From Flavobacteriales bacterium (GTDB lineage: Bacteria > Bacteroidota > Bacteroidia > Flavobacteriales_F > PHOS-HE28): a stretch of DNA of 64,000 nucleotides. Below are positions 52,155-61,500 of this stretch, piece after piece. Position 1 is the first letter of the stretch. Each line of letters starts with the position of its first letter. The notes below the pieces were generated by a model. That model made no database searches, was not told the DNA's origin, and worked only from the letters and a program-made list of their open reading frames with translations. The DNA lies in contig JAGFIV010000037.1 in the NCBI GenBank assembly GCA_024103275.1, forward strand, positions 29,554 through 93,553. Reading direction: 5' to 3'. Position numbers and translations under genes: made by a program.

Positions 52155-53852
52155 TCAGTCGAGCATCAACTTGCGTGTCACCGTGCCTTGGTCAAAGGTG
52201 AGGGTGATGAAGTAGGCACCGGCCTTCAGGCCGTTGCGCTGCAGGGTGAACGCCGTGTTGTCCACGTTCTGCACATGTACGCGGCGGCCGTTCACATCAT
52301 ACACTTCGGCCATGCGGATCGCGGCGTTGCTGCTGGAGACCCGCACCTGGTCGTGCATGGGGTTGGGCGCCAGGACCACGCCTTCCGCGATGGGGTTGTT
52401 TTCGCCAATGGCCACCAGCCCGCAAGGGCCGAGGTTCAGGGCGCACACCAGCCGGGGGTTCATGTAGCCCATGATGGTGTCGATGTAGGCGCGGCCTTTG
52501 TTTCCGCTGAAGTTGGGATTGCTGGCCTGGCTGGCCTGTCCGGCCGTGATGGGCGGCGGGCCTGGTGAAATCACGGTCTGGGCCAGTGCGCCATTGGGGT
52601 CCCACCATTGCCAGGGGCCGGCCTCTTCCAGCGTGCCGGGAATGATGGCGGGCCAATCGGGGGTCACCAGGGGGAACAGTCCTTCGTTGTTGCTATTGAT
52701 ATGCACCGTGTTGGTCCCGTGCACCTGGTCGGTCCCGTACAGTGAACGGGCGCGGTCGGTATAGGGGTCGCCATTGGGATTGGGCAGGGTGGCGAAGCTG
52801 CTGTTGTTGCCGTATGCGTTCACGTACTCCATGAACACGTTGCTCCCGTTGACGTCCACCACCTGCTCGCCGGTGGTGGGCACGATCACGATGCCATTCC
52901 CGAACGGGGCAAAGGGATCGAACACGGTCTGGAAGGAGATCATGGGCACGTCGCCCGGGGCCAGCCAGCTGGTGTCCGCCAAGGCACCGCCGGCATTCAC
53001 GCAGAAGTTGATGTGGCTGTCGAACCCGTTGGGCCGGTAAAGCGCCAGTTGTCCGCCGAAGCCCTCGATGTTGCCCACCAGGGTGGTGTCCACGTAACTC
53101 GTTCCGGGGTCAAAGGGATCGGGCAGGAACTTGTCGATGAACAGCTCGGCCGGGCGGTCCAGGGTCGCGGCGGCCAAGGTGATGTATCCGCCGGTTCCTT
53201 CCCCGTACAGGATGATCTTGTCGGGGTCGATGGCATAGGTGTTCGGGCCGGCCGCGTCGGCCTTGAGGTTACGCACGCATTGCTTCACGTCATGGATGGC
53301 CCGGTAGATGGCGTTCAGCAGGGTGCCCCGGCGGATCTCCAAGGTGGAGCCAAGCGGGTTCCAGCCTGCACGGTAGCTCATGCTCACGGCCACATAGCCG
53401 CGCCGGGCCATTTGATTGCAGATCTCCACGGCGGAACTGTCCTTGCGGGTTCCCAACGGGCTTCCGTTCATGGGCGGCGGCAGGGCGTTGCCGGTATGCA
53501 CATAAATGAAGACGGGCCGTGCCGTCTCGGAATCCACGGTCTGGTCGGGCTCATAGACGTCCATCCTCAGGTTGGTCACCTTCACCACGGTGCTGGGGTC
53601 GGCCGGGTTGAAAAACGCCGGGGGGATGGGGTTGCCCAGCGTGACCGCCGTCTGCAGCTGTACCACTTCCGGCCCGGCAACGGCCGGGTTGGAGAAGTTC
53701 GATGTCAGGAAGTCGATGTTCGTGCCGAACGTCACATCCGGCGTGACCACCAGTTCGTTGGCGTTGAACACCTCAGTGAGGTACCGGTCCTGGGCCTGCG
53801 CGGCAATGGCCACGGCCATCAATGGAATGGCAAAGCGTAGTCGTTTGGTCAT
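52155..53852 (-). CDS. Secreted alpha/beta-hydrolase-like protein with T9SS sorting domain
   Basis: A 565-residue exported protein: signal peptide (MTKRLRFAIPLMAVAIAAQAQ), an alpha/beta hydrolase-like domain (~85-450), and a T9SS type A sorting domain (last ~75 residues; LAPNPMHDQVRVSS, VYDVNGRRV, LKAGAYFITL). RPVFIYVHTGN is the oxyanion-type strand and YGEGTGGYITLAAATL the nucleophile-elbow region. The usual GxSxG Ser is replaced by Gly (GEGTGG), so classic esterase activity is doubtful. The gene lies 37 bp downstream of a TonB-receptor gene, suggesting a joint surface binding or uptake role. Confidence 0.82.
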   Translation of the reverse strand: MTKRLRFAIPLMAVAIAAQAQDRYLTEVFNANELVVTPDVTFGTNIDFLTSNFSNPAVAGPEVVQLQTAVTLGNPIPPAFFNPADPSTVVKVTNLRMDVYEPDQTVDSETARPVFIYVHTGNALPPPMNGSPLGTRKDSSAVEICNQMARRGYVAVSMSYRAGWNPLGSTLEIRRGTLLNAIYRAIHDVKQCVRNLKADAAGPNTYAIDPDKIILYGEGTGGYITLAAATLDRPAELFIDKFLPDPFDPGTSYVDTTLVGNIEGFGGQLALYRPNGFDSHINFCVNAGGALADTSWLAPGDVPMISFQTVFDPFAPFGNGIVIVPTTGEQVVDVNGSNVFMEYVNAYGNNSSFATLPNPNGDPYTDRARSLYGTDQVHGTNTVHINSNNEGLFPLVTPDWPAIIPGTLEEAGPWQWWDPNGALAQTVISPGPPPITAGQASQASNPNFSGNKGRAYIDTIMGYMNPRLVCALNLGPCGLVAIGENNPIAEGVVLAPNPMHDQVRVSSSNAAIRMAEVYDVNGRRVHVQNVDNTAFTLQRNGLKAGAYFITLTFDQGTVTRKLMLD

Positions 53853-53889
53853 GAGTGGGCTTGTTTTTGGTTGTCGAAAGTTAGGTTTT

Positions 53890-56802
53890 TCAGCGTTTGC
53901 TCAATTCGTAGGAAAGCTGCACGTAGGCCAGGCGGCCGATGCTGGGGCCGCCGTAGACAAGATAAATGTCGTTGTGGACGGCACGGTCCCAACGCTCGTC
54001 ACCGGGAACCTTCGGGTCCCACAGCGGCACCAGGCCCAGTAGGTTGCTCGCGCCCACTTTCACGTTGAGGTGTTGCTTGGGGAACTGCACGTTGACCTGT
54101 GCGTCCAGCATGTCATACGAGGCGATCGGTCCGGTGAATTGGGGGGATCCCTCGAACACATAGCCTTCCACGAATTTCCAGTTCACGCCGTACCCGAGGC
54201 GCTTCAAATGGGTGAATGGGATGCGCCGGTCCCGGGCGCTGAGCCCCACGTTGAACTTGTTTTCGGGCGTGTTGAAGGCCGGGATGATCGGGTCATCCTC
54301 GCCGGAGATGAGCTTGTTGTAACTGTAGTTGGCGGTATAGGTCAGCTTGGGGCGGTACCAGGTAAGCCCCGCATTGATGCCGCGGGTGGTGACGCGTGCG
54401 GTGGCATTGGCGGCCAGGCGATAGGCCTGCAGGCGTTGCGGAATGGCCGTGGGGCTGGTGAAATCGGCGTGCAGGCCGATGATGTACCCGATGAAATCGG
54501 TGTACCAACTGTTGTAGGCGCTGATGTCGAAATACACGCTTTCCCAATGGGTGCCCCGGTATCCGACTTCTACGCTTCTTACCTGTTCGGGCCGGAGGCG
54601 GTCCACGTGGAAGTAGTCCAGGTTCTTGGTGTGGAGCTGCTCCTTGCCGCGATAGACGGCAAAGCTCTCCACGGTGAACAGGGAATCACGGCCATCCTCG
54701 AACTGGCCGTCCACGTTGCCCAGCAGCAGGGCCCGGCCCACATTGTAGTACAGGTACTGGTCGGCCAGGGTGGGGTTGCGGATGGCGCTGCTGAAGCTGG
54801 CCCGCCATACATGGGCAGATGTGCGGGCATAAACGACCGAGAGTGCGGGGGAGAGCAGCGGCTTGAAGTTTTCGTTCTTGTCCAGCCGCAAGGTGGCCGT
54901 GGCGGTGAGCTGGTCGTCGAGGAATTTCTTTTCCGCGCCGGCCACCAGGCCGAATTCGCTGTTGCGGATGCGCACATTGCCGGTATCGCGGAAGATGGTG
55001 CCTGCGCTGTTGGGCAGGTACTGGCGGAAATTACCGCCCACGGTCAGCTGCAGGTCCTTGGTTGTATACTGCTCCCTGCCGGTGTGGTTCCAATGTTTCG
55101 TTCCCAGGTCGAACTTGTATTCGCCCATGGCGTGTGCCAGGATGCTGCGGTCGTAGAAGAGCGAGCCGCCCTCGGTGAAGCGCTTGGAGGTGATCTCGTC
55201 GAATTTCTTGTCGAAGCGCTCCGTTCCCGGCACGAGGAAAGGATCAAGGAACGCGGTGTTCATCCCGTTCACGTGGTCCATGGCGCGTTCGTGGTAGGCC
55301 TGGAACAGGGCGTTATGGTCTTGGATGAACTGGTCCTGCCAGGCGGTCCATTGGGCTTGGTTCCAGCCCATGCCGGCGGCCTGGGTCGGGGTGATGTAGC
55401 CCGGAAGCGCATTCACCAAGGGCGTGATCGTGTTTCCCCAGTAGGTGGTGTATTCCGTGTTCCAGTCCTTGGTGAGGCCCGTGGCATCCTGCAGGCGGAG
55501 GGCCGTGGTATAGATGTCGTAGGTCCGTCCGGCATCCTCGTGCGTCACGTAGGCACGCGCGAGCCACTTGCCTTCCTGCCGGATCTCCAGGCGGTGCTGG
55601 AAAAATTGGATGTCCTTCAGGCGGTAGCGGTTGTCGCCCTGGTACACGGTGCTGCCCGTGCTGAAGTTGCTGGCCGCAATCACCTCCAGGCTGTCGTGGA
55701 TCCGGTAATGGAGTGAACCGCCCAGCTTCAGGTTTTCCGTGCCGTAGTCCACCAGTGCGGATTCCTTGTACCCGTTGCGCATGAACTTGCCCAGGCCCGG
55801 GTAGGTACGCCTTCCGAAAAAGGTGGTGTAGTTGTTGTTCACGGTCACGTCCTCATCGCCATAGATGTTCACGGCATCGAAGCGCCCGGGGTTGTCGGTG
55901 CCCACGGGGCTGTCCTCGGTGGGGTTGTAGTTGGTGGCCTCCCAGTCGTCGGCGCGCAGGGCGAAGGCATTCAACTTGTACGCCCAGCGGCGCGGCCCGG
56001 CGCTGTCGCCCAGCACTTGGGCCCAGCGTACGGCGGCTTCCAGCATGTTGCGCTCGCCACCCTTCACGCTCACGTCCAGGCCGGGAAAGTTCCACGGGCT
56101 CTTGGTGGTCATGTTGATCACCCCGTTGAAGGCACCCGGCCCGTAATAGGCGGTGCTGGCCCCGGCGATCACCTCCACCTTCAGCACGTCCAGGTCGCTG
56201 GCGCCGAGGAAATTGCCCAGCGAGAAATTGAGCCCCGGGCTTTGGTTGTCCACGCCGTCGATCAGCTGCAGCGACCGCACCGGGCTGGTGCTGTTGAAGC
56301 CGCGCGTGTTGATCACCTTGAAGCCGAAGCTGGCGGCGGTCATGTCCACGCCCTTCAGGTTGCCCAGGCTTTCATAGAAATCGCCGCCCGCCACTTCCTT
56401 GATCCCGATGAGGTCCATGGTCTCCACGGTCATCGGCGCCTGCTTCTGCTTGTCGCTGATCCGTTCGCGGACCACTTCGGCATCCTTCAGCTGCACCGCT
56501 TCCGGCTCCAGGTTCACGCGCACATCCTTGCCCACTTCCGCCACCGTGACCTCCTTGGGGGCATATCCGAAGAAAACCACCGTGAGGGTGAAGGGTGGTG
56601 CCTGTTCCACCTTCAGGGTGAAGCGCCCGTCCAGGTCGGTGACCGCCCCGCCCGGCACGTCCTTCACTTTCACCACCGCACCGATCAGGGCCTCGCCGGT
56701 CCCGGCATCATGCACGGAGCCCTTGAGGATGCCGCCCTGGCCGTGGACCATCCCCGCAATGAGCAGGCAGGGAAAAAGCAGGAGATGTCGTTGTGTCCGC
56801 AA
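53890..56802 (-). CDS. TonB-dependent outer-membrane receptor
   Basis: A 970-residue receptor with signal peptide (RTQRHLLLFPCLLIAGMVHG), a carboxypeptidase-regulatory-like domain (~24-105; LKGSVHDAGTGEALIGAVVKVKD), a plug (~115-240; SLGNLKGVDMTAASFGFKVINTRGF, VIAGASTAYYGPGAFNGVINMTTKSP) and a beta barrel ending in a typical C-terminal strand. The start codon is TTG at 56802; no in-frame ATG gives a complete signal peptide. There is no SusD partner. Substrate unknown; probably co-transcribed with the secreted hydrolase-like protein. Confidence 0.92.
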   Translation of the reverse strand: MRTQRHLLLFPCLLIAGMVHGQGGILKGSVHDAGTGEALIGAVVKVKDVPGGAVTDLDGRFTLKVEQAPPFTLTVVFFGYAPKEVTVAEVGKDVRVNLEPEAVQLKDAEVVRERISDKQKQAPMTVETMDLIGIKEVAGGDFYESLGNLKGVDMTAASFGFKVINTRGFNSTSPVRSLQLIDGVDNQSPGLNFSLGNFLGASDLDVLKVEVIAGASTAYYGPGAFNGVINMTTKSPWNFPGLDVSVKGGERNMLEAAVRWAQVLGDSAGPRRWAYKLNAFALRADDWEATNYNPTEDSPVGTDNPGRFDAVNIYGDEDVTVNNNYTTFFGRRTYPGLGKFMRNGYKESALVDYGTENLKLGGSLHYRIHDSLEVIAASNFSTGSTVYQGDNRYRLKDIQFFQHRLEIRQEGKWLARAYVTHEDAGRTYDIYTTALRLQDATGLTKDWNTEYTTYWGNTITPLVNALPGYITPTQAAGMGWNQAQWTAWQDQFIQDHNALFQAYHERAMDHVNGMNTAFLDPFLVPGTERFDKKFDEITSKRFTEGGSLFYDRSILAHAMGEYKFDLGTKHWNHTGREQYTTKDLQLTVGGNFRQYLPNSAGTIFRDTGNVRIRNSEFGLVAGAEKKFLDDQLTATATLRLDKNENFKPLLSPALSVVYARTSAHVWRASFSSAIRNPTLADQYLYYNVGRALLLGNVDGQFEDGRDSLFTVESFAVYRGKEQLHTKNLDYFHVDRLRPEQVRSVEVGYRGTHWESVYFDISAYNSWYTDFIGYIIGLHADFTSPTAIPQRLQAYRLAANATARVTTRGINAGLTWYRPKLTYTANYSYNKLISGEDDPIIPAFNTPENKFNVGLSARDRRIPFTHLKRLGYGVNWKFVEGYVFEGSPQFTGPIASYDMLDAQVNVQFPKQHLNVKVGASNLLGLVPLWDPKVPGDERWDRAVHNDIYLVYGGPSIGRLAYVQLSYELSKR

Positions 56803-57198
56803 AAGGTTGGAGGAATTGGATGGAATAAGCGGCGGTTGGACAAAATAGCGGGATCCGGGCCCGGCGAAATCTAATGAGAAGTCCTTTTTTCCAACACGGA
56901 GGCGGTGAATGTAGGGTGCTTCGAAGAACCTCGAACGGATGGCGCACCGCTATCATTCGTCCAGACGAGGCGCTCCGAAGAGCGGATACTGGAACGAAGT
57001 ATCCCACTGAGGAGCAACGAAGTATGGGCGAATGAGAGCAAGCGATGACCGCTCTGCGCTCTTGTCGCGAACGCCGCGCGCCGTCGCTGAAGCTTTGGCG
57101 CAAGCGACCGGAGCCAGATTCTTCGAGGCACCCTGTAGGCGGGTGAACACCTTGGCCGCAAATCCCGGTGCGCTACATTGCCCCCCGGATATGTGCGG
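56803..57198. other. Intergenic region between TonB receptor and APC transporter
   Basis: 396 bp with no convincing gene. The near-consensus TATTTTG on the minus strand just upstream of the receptor start is a possible -7 element. Most of the rest is the inverted-repeat element described separately. Confidence 0.6.
56914..57133. mobile_element. MITE-like element with 15-bp terminal inverted repeats
   Basis: GGGTGCTTCGAAGAA (56914-56928) and TTCTTCGAGGCACCC (57119-57133) are inverted with one mismatch, bounding 220 bp. TGTA occurs on both outer sides (56910-56913 and 57134-57137), a possible 4-bp target duplication. The interior has no gene and carries AACGAAGTAT twice (56993-57002, 57016-57025). 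Confidence 0.6.
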
Positions 57199-58638
57199 AT
57201 GACCGGGTTCAAGCGATCGCTCACCTTGCTGGACGCCACGATGCTGGTGGCCGGCTCCATGATCGGAAGCGGTATCTTCATCGTCAGTTCGGACATGATG
57301 CGCCAGCTGGGCTCACCGGCCTGGATGCTCGTTGCATGGCTGGTTTCCGGTATCATGACGGTGCTTGCCGCATTGAGCTACGGCGAGCTCGCGGCCATGA
57401 TGCCCAAGGCGGGCGGCCAGTATGTCTACATCCAACGGGCCTTTGGCAAGCTGCCCGCCTTCCTGTACGGGTGGTCGGCCTTCACCGTCATCCAAACGGG
57501 GCTCATCGCCGCCGTGGGCGTGGCCTTTGCCAAGTACACCGCCGTCTTTGTCCCGGTCTTCAGCGAGGGGAATATCGTGGCCGACCTGGGTTTCCTGCGC
57601 ATCAACGCGTCCCAGTTGCTGGCCATCGCAAGCATCGTGGTGCTCACCTGGTTCAATTCGCGGGGCATCCGCAACGGCAAACTGCTCCAGACTTCGTTCA
57701 CCTTGGCCAAGATCGTGTCCTTGCTGGCGCTGGTCGCGCTCGGTCTTTGGTTCGGGCTGGGCTCGGGGGTGCTATCGGAAAACTTCAGCATCGGATGGCA
57801 GGCCACGAACCTGCGCGTGGCACCCGACGGGACGGAAACCCAGGTGCCCCTGGCCGGCCTGGCGTTGATGGCCGCCTTTGCCGTGGCCCTGGTGGGTTCG
57901 CTGTTCAGCAGCGATGCCTGGAACAATGTCACCTTCATCGCCGGGGAGGTCAATCGCCCCCGGAGGAACATACCCTTGGGGATGCTCCTCGGCACCACAT
58001 TGGTCACGGTGCTGTATATCCTGGCCAATCTGGCCTACTTGGCCTTGTTGCCCGTCACCGATATCCAGCACGCTGCCGCGGACCGCGTGGGCGCGGCGGC
58101 GGCAGGTGTCATTTTCGGCGCACCCGGTACCTTGATCATGGCGGGTTTGATCATGGTAAGCACCTTCGGATGCAACAACGGCCTCATCCTTTCGGGGGCC
58201 CGGCTTTACTATGCCATGGCCCGTGACGGGTTGTTCTTCCGCAGGGCCGGTGGCCTTAACCGCTCCTCCGTGCCTGCCTTCGCGCTGTGGACCCAGTGCA
58301 TCTGGTCCTCCCTGCTGTGCCTCAGCGGCCGGTACGGCGACCTGCTGGAATACACGATGTTCGCCTCCGTCCTTTTCTATATCGTCACCATCAGCGGGCT
58401 GTTCGTGCTGCGCGTGAAGGAACCGGCAGCTGAGCGGCCTTACCGCGTCTGGGGCTATCCATTGCTGCCCGTGCTCTACCTCATCGCCGCTGCTGCCTTC
58501 TGCATCAGCCTGTTGGCGAGCAAGCCGTTGTATGCGGGCATGGGTTTGGCCATTGTTGCGTTCGGCGGGCTGGTCTATGCCGCCGTCCCGCGCAGTGCCA
58601 TGGTAGGTGATGCGGGCGCCGAGGGCGACCGATCCTGA
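57199..58638 (+). CDS. APC-family amino acid permease
   Basis: A 479-residue transporter with about twelve predicted membrane helices. The N-terminus LLDATMLVAGSMIGSGIFIVSSDMMRQLGSPAWMLV carries the conserved GSxIGSGIF substrate loop; later SYGELAAMMPKAGGQYVYIQRAFG and NDxPxxx-type loops (EVNRPRRNIPLGMLLGTTLV) match the LAT/AGT-like subgroup. Probably an amino acid exchanger; substrate unknown. Start ATG at 57199; an in-frame TTG at 57178 would add seven residues. Confidence 0.92.
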   Translation: MTGFKRSLTLLDATMLVAGSMIGSGIFIVSSDMMRQLGSPAWMLVAWLVSGIMTVLAALSYGELAAMMPKAGGQYVYIQRAFGKLPAFLYGWSAFTVIQTGLIAAVGVAFAKYTAVFVPVFSEGNIVADLGFLRINASQLLAIASIVVLTWFNSRGIRNGKLLQTSFTLAKIVSLLALVALGLWFGLGSGVLSENFSIGWQATNLRVAPDGTETQVPLAGLALMAAFAVALVGSLFSSDAWNNVTFIAGEVNRPRRNIPLGMLLGTTLVTVLYILANLAYLALLPVTDIQHAAADRVGAAAAGVIFGAPGTLIMAGLIMVSTFGCNNGLILSGARLYYAMARDGLFFRRAGGLNRSSVPAFALWTQCIWSSLLCLSGRYGDLLEYTMFASVLFYIVTISGLFVLRVKEPAAERPYRVWGYPLLPVLYLIAAAAFCISLLASKPLYAGMGLAIVAFGGLVYAAVPRSAMVGDAGAEGDRS

Positions 58639-58653
58639 TCGGGGGTCCGCCGC

Positions 58654-59214
58654 CTACTTTGCGAAGCTCAGGCACTGGGCTGAACAAGCGCGGCAGGTAT
58701 GGACGCACCGCACGCAATGGGCATCACCCGGATGCTTGCTGCACGCCACCAGGCAGTTCTCGCAGGCATGGGCACAGGTCCGCGCCAGTTCCATGGCCAA
58801 GTGGTCCAGCCCGTTGCCGGGAAGGCCGCTCACCCAATCATGCAGCAGGCTGCAAATGCCGTGACAGGCCCCGCAAGCCGCCATGACCTCGGCGTATTTG
58901 TGCTCTTCAGTGCCGCAGGCCTCCATGCAATGCCCGCAAGCCTGTATGCAGGCCGAGAGTGCATCCAGCAAGGGCGATGCTTCCGGGGTGCCGGTATGCA
59001 CCTTGTTGCGCGGTACCATGGTGGGCGGGAATGCGGTGTGCGAGATTGCCTTTGTTCCGATTGATGCATCCTGGCGTGCGGCAGCCTTGGTGTTGCCCTC
59101 GCCCGGATAGATCAGTTCGGCCTGGTCCGAGGTATGACGTGTGCCATTGGGATTGACAGTGACCGGTGTGCGGGCCGGGTCGGGTTTACTGACCGATGGT
59201 TGTGTGGCATTCAT
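58654..59214 (-). CDS. Cys-rich four-helix-bundle copper-binding protein (Csp-like)
   Basis: A 186-residue protein with an ~80-residue Pro/Thr-rich N-terminal extension and a C-terminal domain of four helices carrying sixteen Cys in CxxxC and CxxC spacing (CIQACGHCMEAC, CGACHGIC, CAHACENCLVAC, CVRCVHTCRACSAQC). This is the pattern of bacterial copper storage proteins, which bind many Cu(I) ions inside the bundle. No twin-arginine or clear Sec signal is seen. Copper buffering would support NosZ synthesis, which is inference. The start ATG is at 59214. Confidence 0.85.
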   Translation of the reverse strand: MNATQPSVSKPDPARTPVTVNPNGTRHTSDQAELIYPGEGNTKAAARQDASIGTKAISHTAFPPTMVPRNKVHTGTPEASPLLDALSACIQACGHCMEACGTEEHKYAEVMAACGACHGICSLLHDWVSGLPGNGLDHLAMELARTCAHACENCLVACSKHPGDAHCVRCVHTCRACSAQCLSFAK

Positions 59215-59487
59215 GATCCCTGATAATTTTCGAGGGACGACGGAAACATCGTGCCGCAATGGATGGAATGGCCATTTGCACCGTGGCTGCCTACCCGCCG
59301 GGCCATCGGCCCCTGCACGGCGGTGCGACGGGTTGTGGATGCCATTCCCCACCCGGGGGAACTTTGTGGCAGATCGTTGCAGATCATTAACGGATGATTG
59401 CGATACGTGGCACGGAATGTGCCCTTCCTTTGATGTACAAAAGACCGAAAACCTAACAGCCCCGTCGGCTTCATGACGGAAAACAGC

Positions 59488-59943
59488 ATGAAACAGGTAA
59501 TGATGGGATTGGCGATGGCCGTTTTTGCGGCCGGTGCAGCACATGCGCAGGATGCGCCGCGAAAAACGATGGAGGACCGTGCCGATGCGCGCACGCAGCA
59601 AATGGTGAAGGAACTGGGCCTTTCTGAGGAACAGGCAGCGAAGGTGAAGGAGATCAATGCGCGATTCGGGGCCAAGTTCGATGCGATGCAGGAACAGAAC
59701 CGGAAGGAGATGGAGGCGAGGAACGAAAAGCGTGAGGCGCTGCGGCAGGAACAGGCGAATGAATTGAAGGGTGTGCTGACACCGGAACAGTTTGCCAAGT
59801 GGGAGGCGAGGCAGGAGGAAATGAAGGCACGGCGCCTGGAACACCGCGAGGGCATGCGCAAGGAAGGTGAACAGGGCAAGGGCCTGCAGATGAAACAAGA
59901 GCGGATGAACAAGGCAAAGCCGGCACCCGCACCGGTGAAGTGA
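59488..59943 (+). CDS. Spy/CpxP-like periplasmic protein
   Basis: A 151-residue protein with signal peptide (MKQVMMGLAMAVFAAGAAHAQ) and a charged helical body with the LSEEQAAKVKEIN and LTPEQFAKWEARQEE pattern typical of Spy/LTXXQ-like chaperones in Bacteroidota. An in-frame ATG at 59473 would add five residues. A related gene lies at 62785. Confidence 0.78.
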   Translation: MKQVMMGLAMAVFAAGAAHAQDAPRKTMEDRADARTQQMVKELGLSEEQAAKVKEINARFGAKFDAMQEQNRKEMEARNEKREALRQEQANELKGVLTPEQFAKWEARQEEMKARRLEHREGMRKEGEQGKGLQMKQERMNKAKPAPAPVK

Positions 59944-59969
59944 CCGTAAAAGCGGTCGGATAGAAACAG

Positions 59970-60003
59970 GCCCCGGGGTGCCCAGCGCCCCGGGGCTTCC
60001 TTT
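59970..60003 (+). terminator. Terminator after the Spy-like gene
   Basis: Stem GCCCCGGGG (59970-59978) / CCCCGGGGC (59988-59996) followed by TTCCTTTC. Confidence 0.75.
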
Positions 60004-60064
60004 CGCGGTTCCGGTGAGCCTCGTACATTCAGCGCCGCCTGCGGGCCAACCCGCAGGCGGCACG

Positions 60065-61480
60065 ATGATGCCATTGTCCATCACTTTCCATGGCGCGGCC
60101 GGTATGGTCACCGGTACCAAACACCTGTTGGACCTGCCGGACGGCAAGCGGATCTTGCTTGATTGCGGCATGTTCCAGGGAGAAGGCCCCGCCAGCAACG
60201 CCTTGAACCGGCGTTTCGGGTTCGATCCGGCCAGCATCGATGCCTTGGTGCTGTCGCATGCCCACATCGACCACAGCGGGTTGATCCCGCGCCTGGTGGC
60301 CGAAGGCTTCAAAGGCCCCATTTACGCTACCGGGGCCACCATGGACCTCAGCAAGATCCTCCTGCTGGACAGTGCGTACATCCAGGAGAACGATTTCCGG
60401 TACGATGCCAAGCGCGCCCGCAAGCAACGCGCGGCCATGGACGAGGTGGGCCCGCTGTACGGCACCGCCGACGTGGAACCGGCCATGGAACTCTTCCGGC
60501 CCGTGCCCTACGCCACGCCCACGGAGATCCTGCCGGGCGTCACGCTGACCTTCCTCGATGCGGGGCACATCCTGGGCAGTGCCTCCGTGCATCTGGCCGT
60601 GGCCGGCCGGGAAGGGGTGAAGCGGATCACCTTCAGCGGTGACGTCGGCCGCTACGTGGACCGCCTGGTGCCGGAGCCCCGTCCCTTCCCGCAGGCCGAT
60701 GTCATCATCTGCGAAAGCACTTACGGGGACCGGGACCACCCGCCCGCCACTGCCGCCGAGGAGGAGCTGCTCGGCCACGTGCAACGGGTGTGCGTGCAGC
60801 GCCAGGGCCGCCTGATCATCCCGGCATTCAGCGTGGGCCGGACCCAGGAGATCCTGCATGCGCTCAACAAATTCTTCAACGAAGGCCGGTTGCCCCGCGT
60901 ACCGGTGTTCGTGGACAGCCCGCTCTCCATCAACGCCACGGGCATCTACCGCAAGCACGCGGGCCTGTTGCGGCCCGAGATCCAGAAGGAGCTGGAGACG
61001 GATGCCGACGTGTTCGGCTTCCCGGGCGTGGAGTTCGTCCGGGAAGCGGCACGGAGCAAGGAGCTCAATACCCGGCCCGGGCCCGCCATCATCATTGCGG
61101 CCAGCGGCATGATGGATGCCGGCCGCATCCGCCACCATCTGTTCCATGGCTTGCCCCATCCGGCCAATGCGGTGCTCATCGTGGGCTTCTGCGCCCCGGG
61201 CACCTTTGGCGAGCGCCTGCTGCAACGTCCCGAGGTGGTGCACATGTACGGCGAGGACGTGCCCGTGCGGGCGGAGATCCGCACCATGGAGAGTTACAGC
61301 GCCCACGGCGACCGCAACGAACTCTTGCGGTGGATCAGCTGCCAGGACCCGTCGCTCGTGCAGCGCGTGTTCCTGGTCCACGGCGTGGACCGGGCGCGCG
61401 AGGGCCTGGCCGGCTTGTTGTCCGGCCGCGGGTTCAGGCACATCGAAATGCCGAAACTGGACCAGCGTTTCGGGCTATAG
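60065..61480 (+). CDS. MBL-fold beta-CASP hydrolase (RNase J / CPSF-like)
   Basis: A 471-residue metallo-beta-lactamase-fold protein with LSHAHIDHSGLIPRL as the zinc site, DAGHILGSASVHL, GDVGRYVDRLV, and the beta-CASP blocks STYGDRDHP, IPAFSVGRTQEILHAL, IIAASGMMDAGRI and ESYSAHGDRNELL. Such proteins process RNA as exo- or endonucleases. Two adjacent ATGs (60065, 60068) are possible starts. The C-terminus lacks the extra domain of RNase J, fitting the shorter YSH1/CPSF-type class. Confidence 0.92.
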   Translation: MMPLSITFHGAAGMVTGTKHLLDLPDGKRILLDCGMFQGEGPASNALNRRFGFDPASIDALVLSHAHIDHSGLIPRLVAEGFKGPIYATGATMDLSKILLLDSAYIQENDFRYDAKRARKQRAAMDEVGPLYGTADVEPAMELFRPVPYATPTEILPGVTLTFLDAGHILGSASVHLAVAGREGVKRITFSGDVGRYVDRLVPEPRPFPQADVIICESTYGDRDHPPATAAEEELLGHVQRVCVQRQGRLIIPAFSVGRTQEILHALNKFFNEGRLPRVPVFVDSPLSINATGIYRKHAGLLRPEIQKELETDADVFGFPGVEFVREAARSKELNTRPGPAIIIAASGMMDAGRIRHHLFHGLPHPANAVLIVGFCAPGTFGERLLQRPEVVHMYGEDVPVRAEIRTMESYSAHGDRNELLRWISCQDPSLVQRVFLVHGVDRAREGLAGLLSGRGFRHIEMPKLDQRFGL

Positions 61481-61500
61481 GCCGAGGATCCCCGGCTTCT

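Noticed and set aside
56871..57356. Minus-strand frame between the TonB receptor and the transporter
   Set aside because: It crosses the inverted-repeat element and the start of the transporter gene, has no recognisable domain and is rich in Ser/Arg as expected of a non-coding frame.
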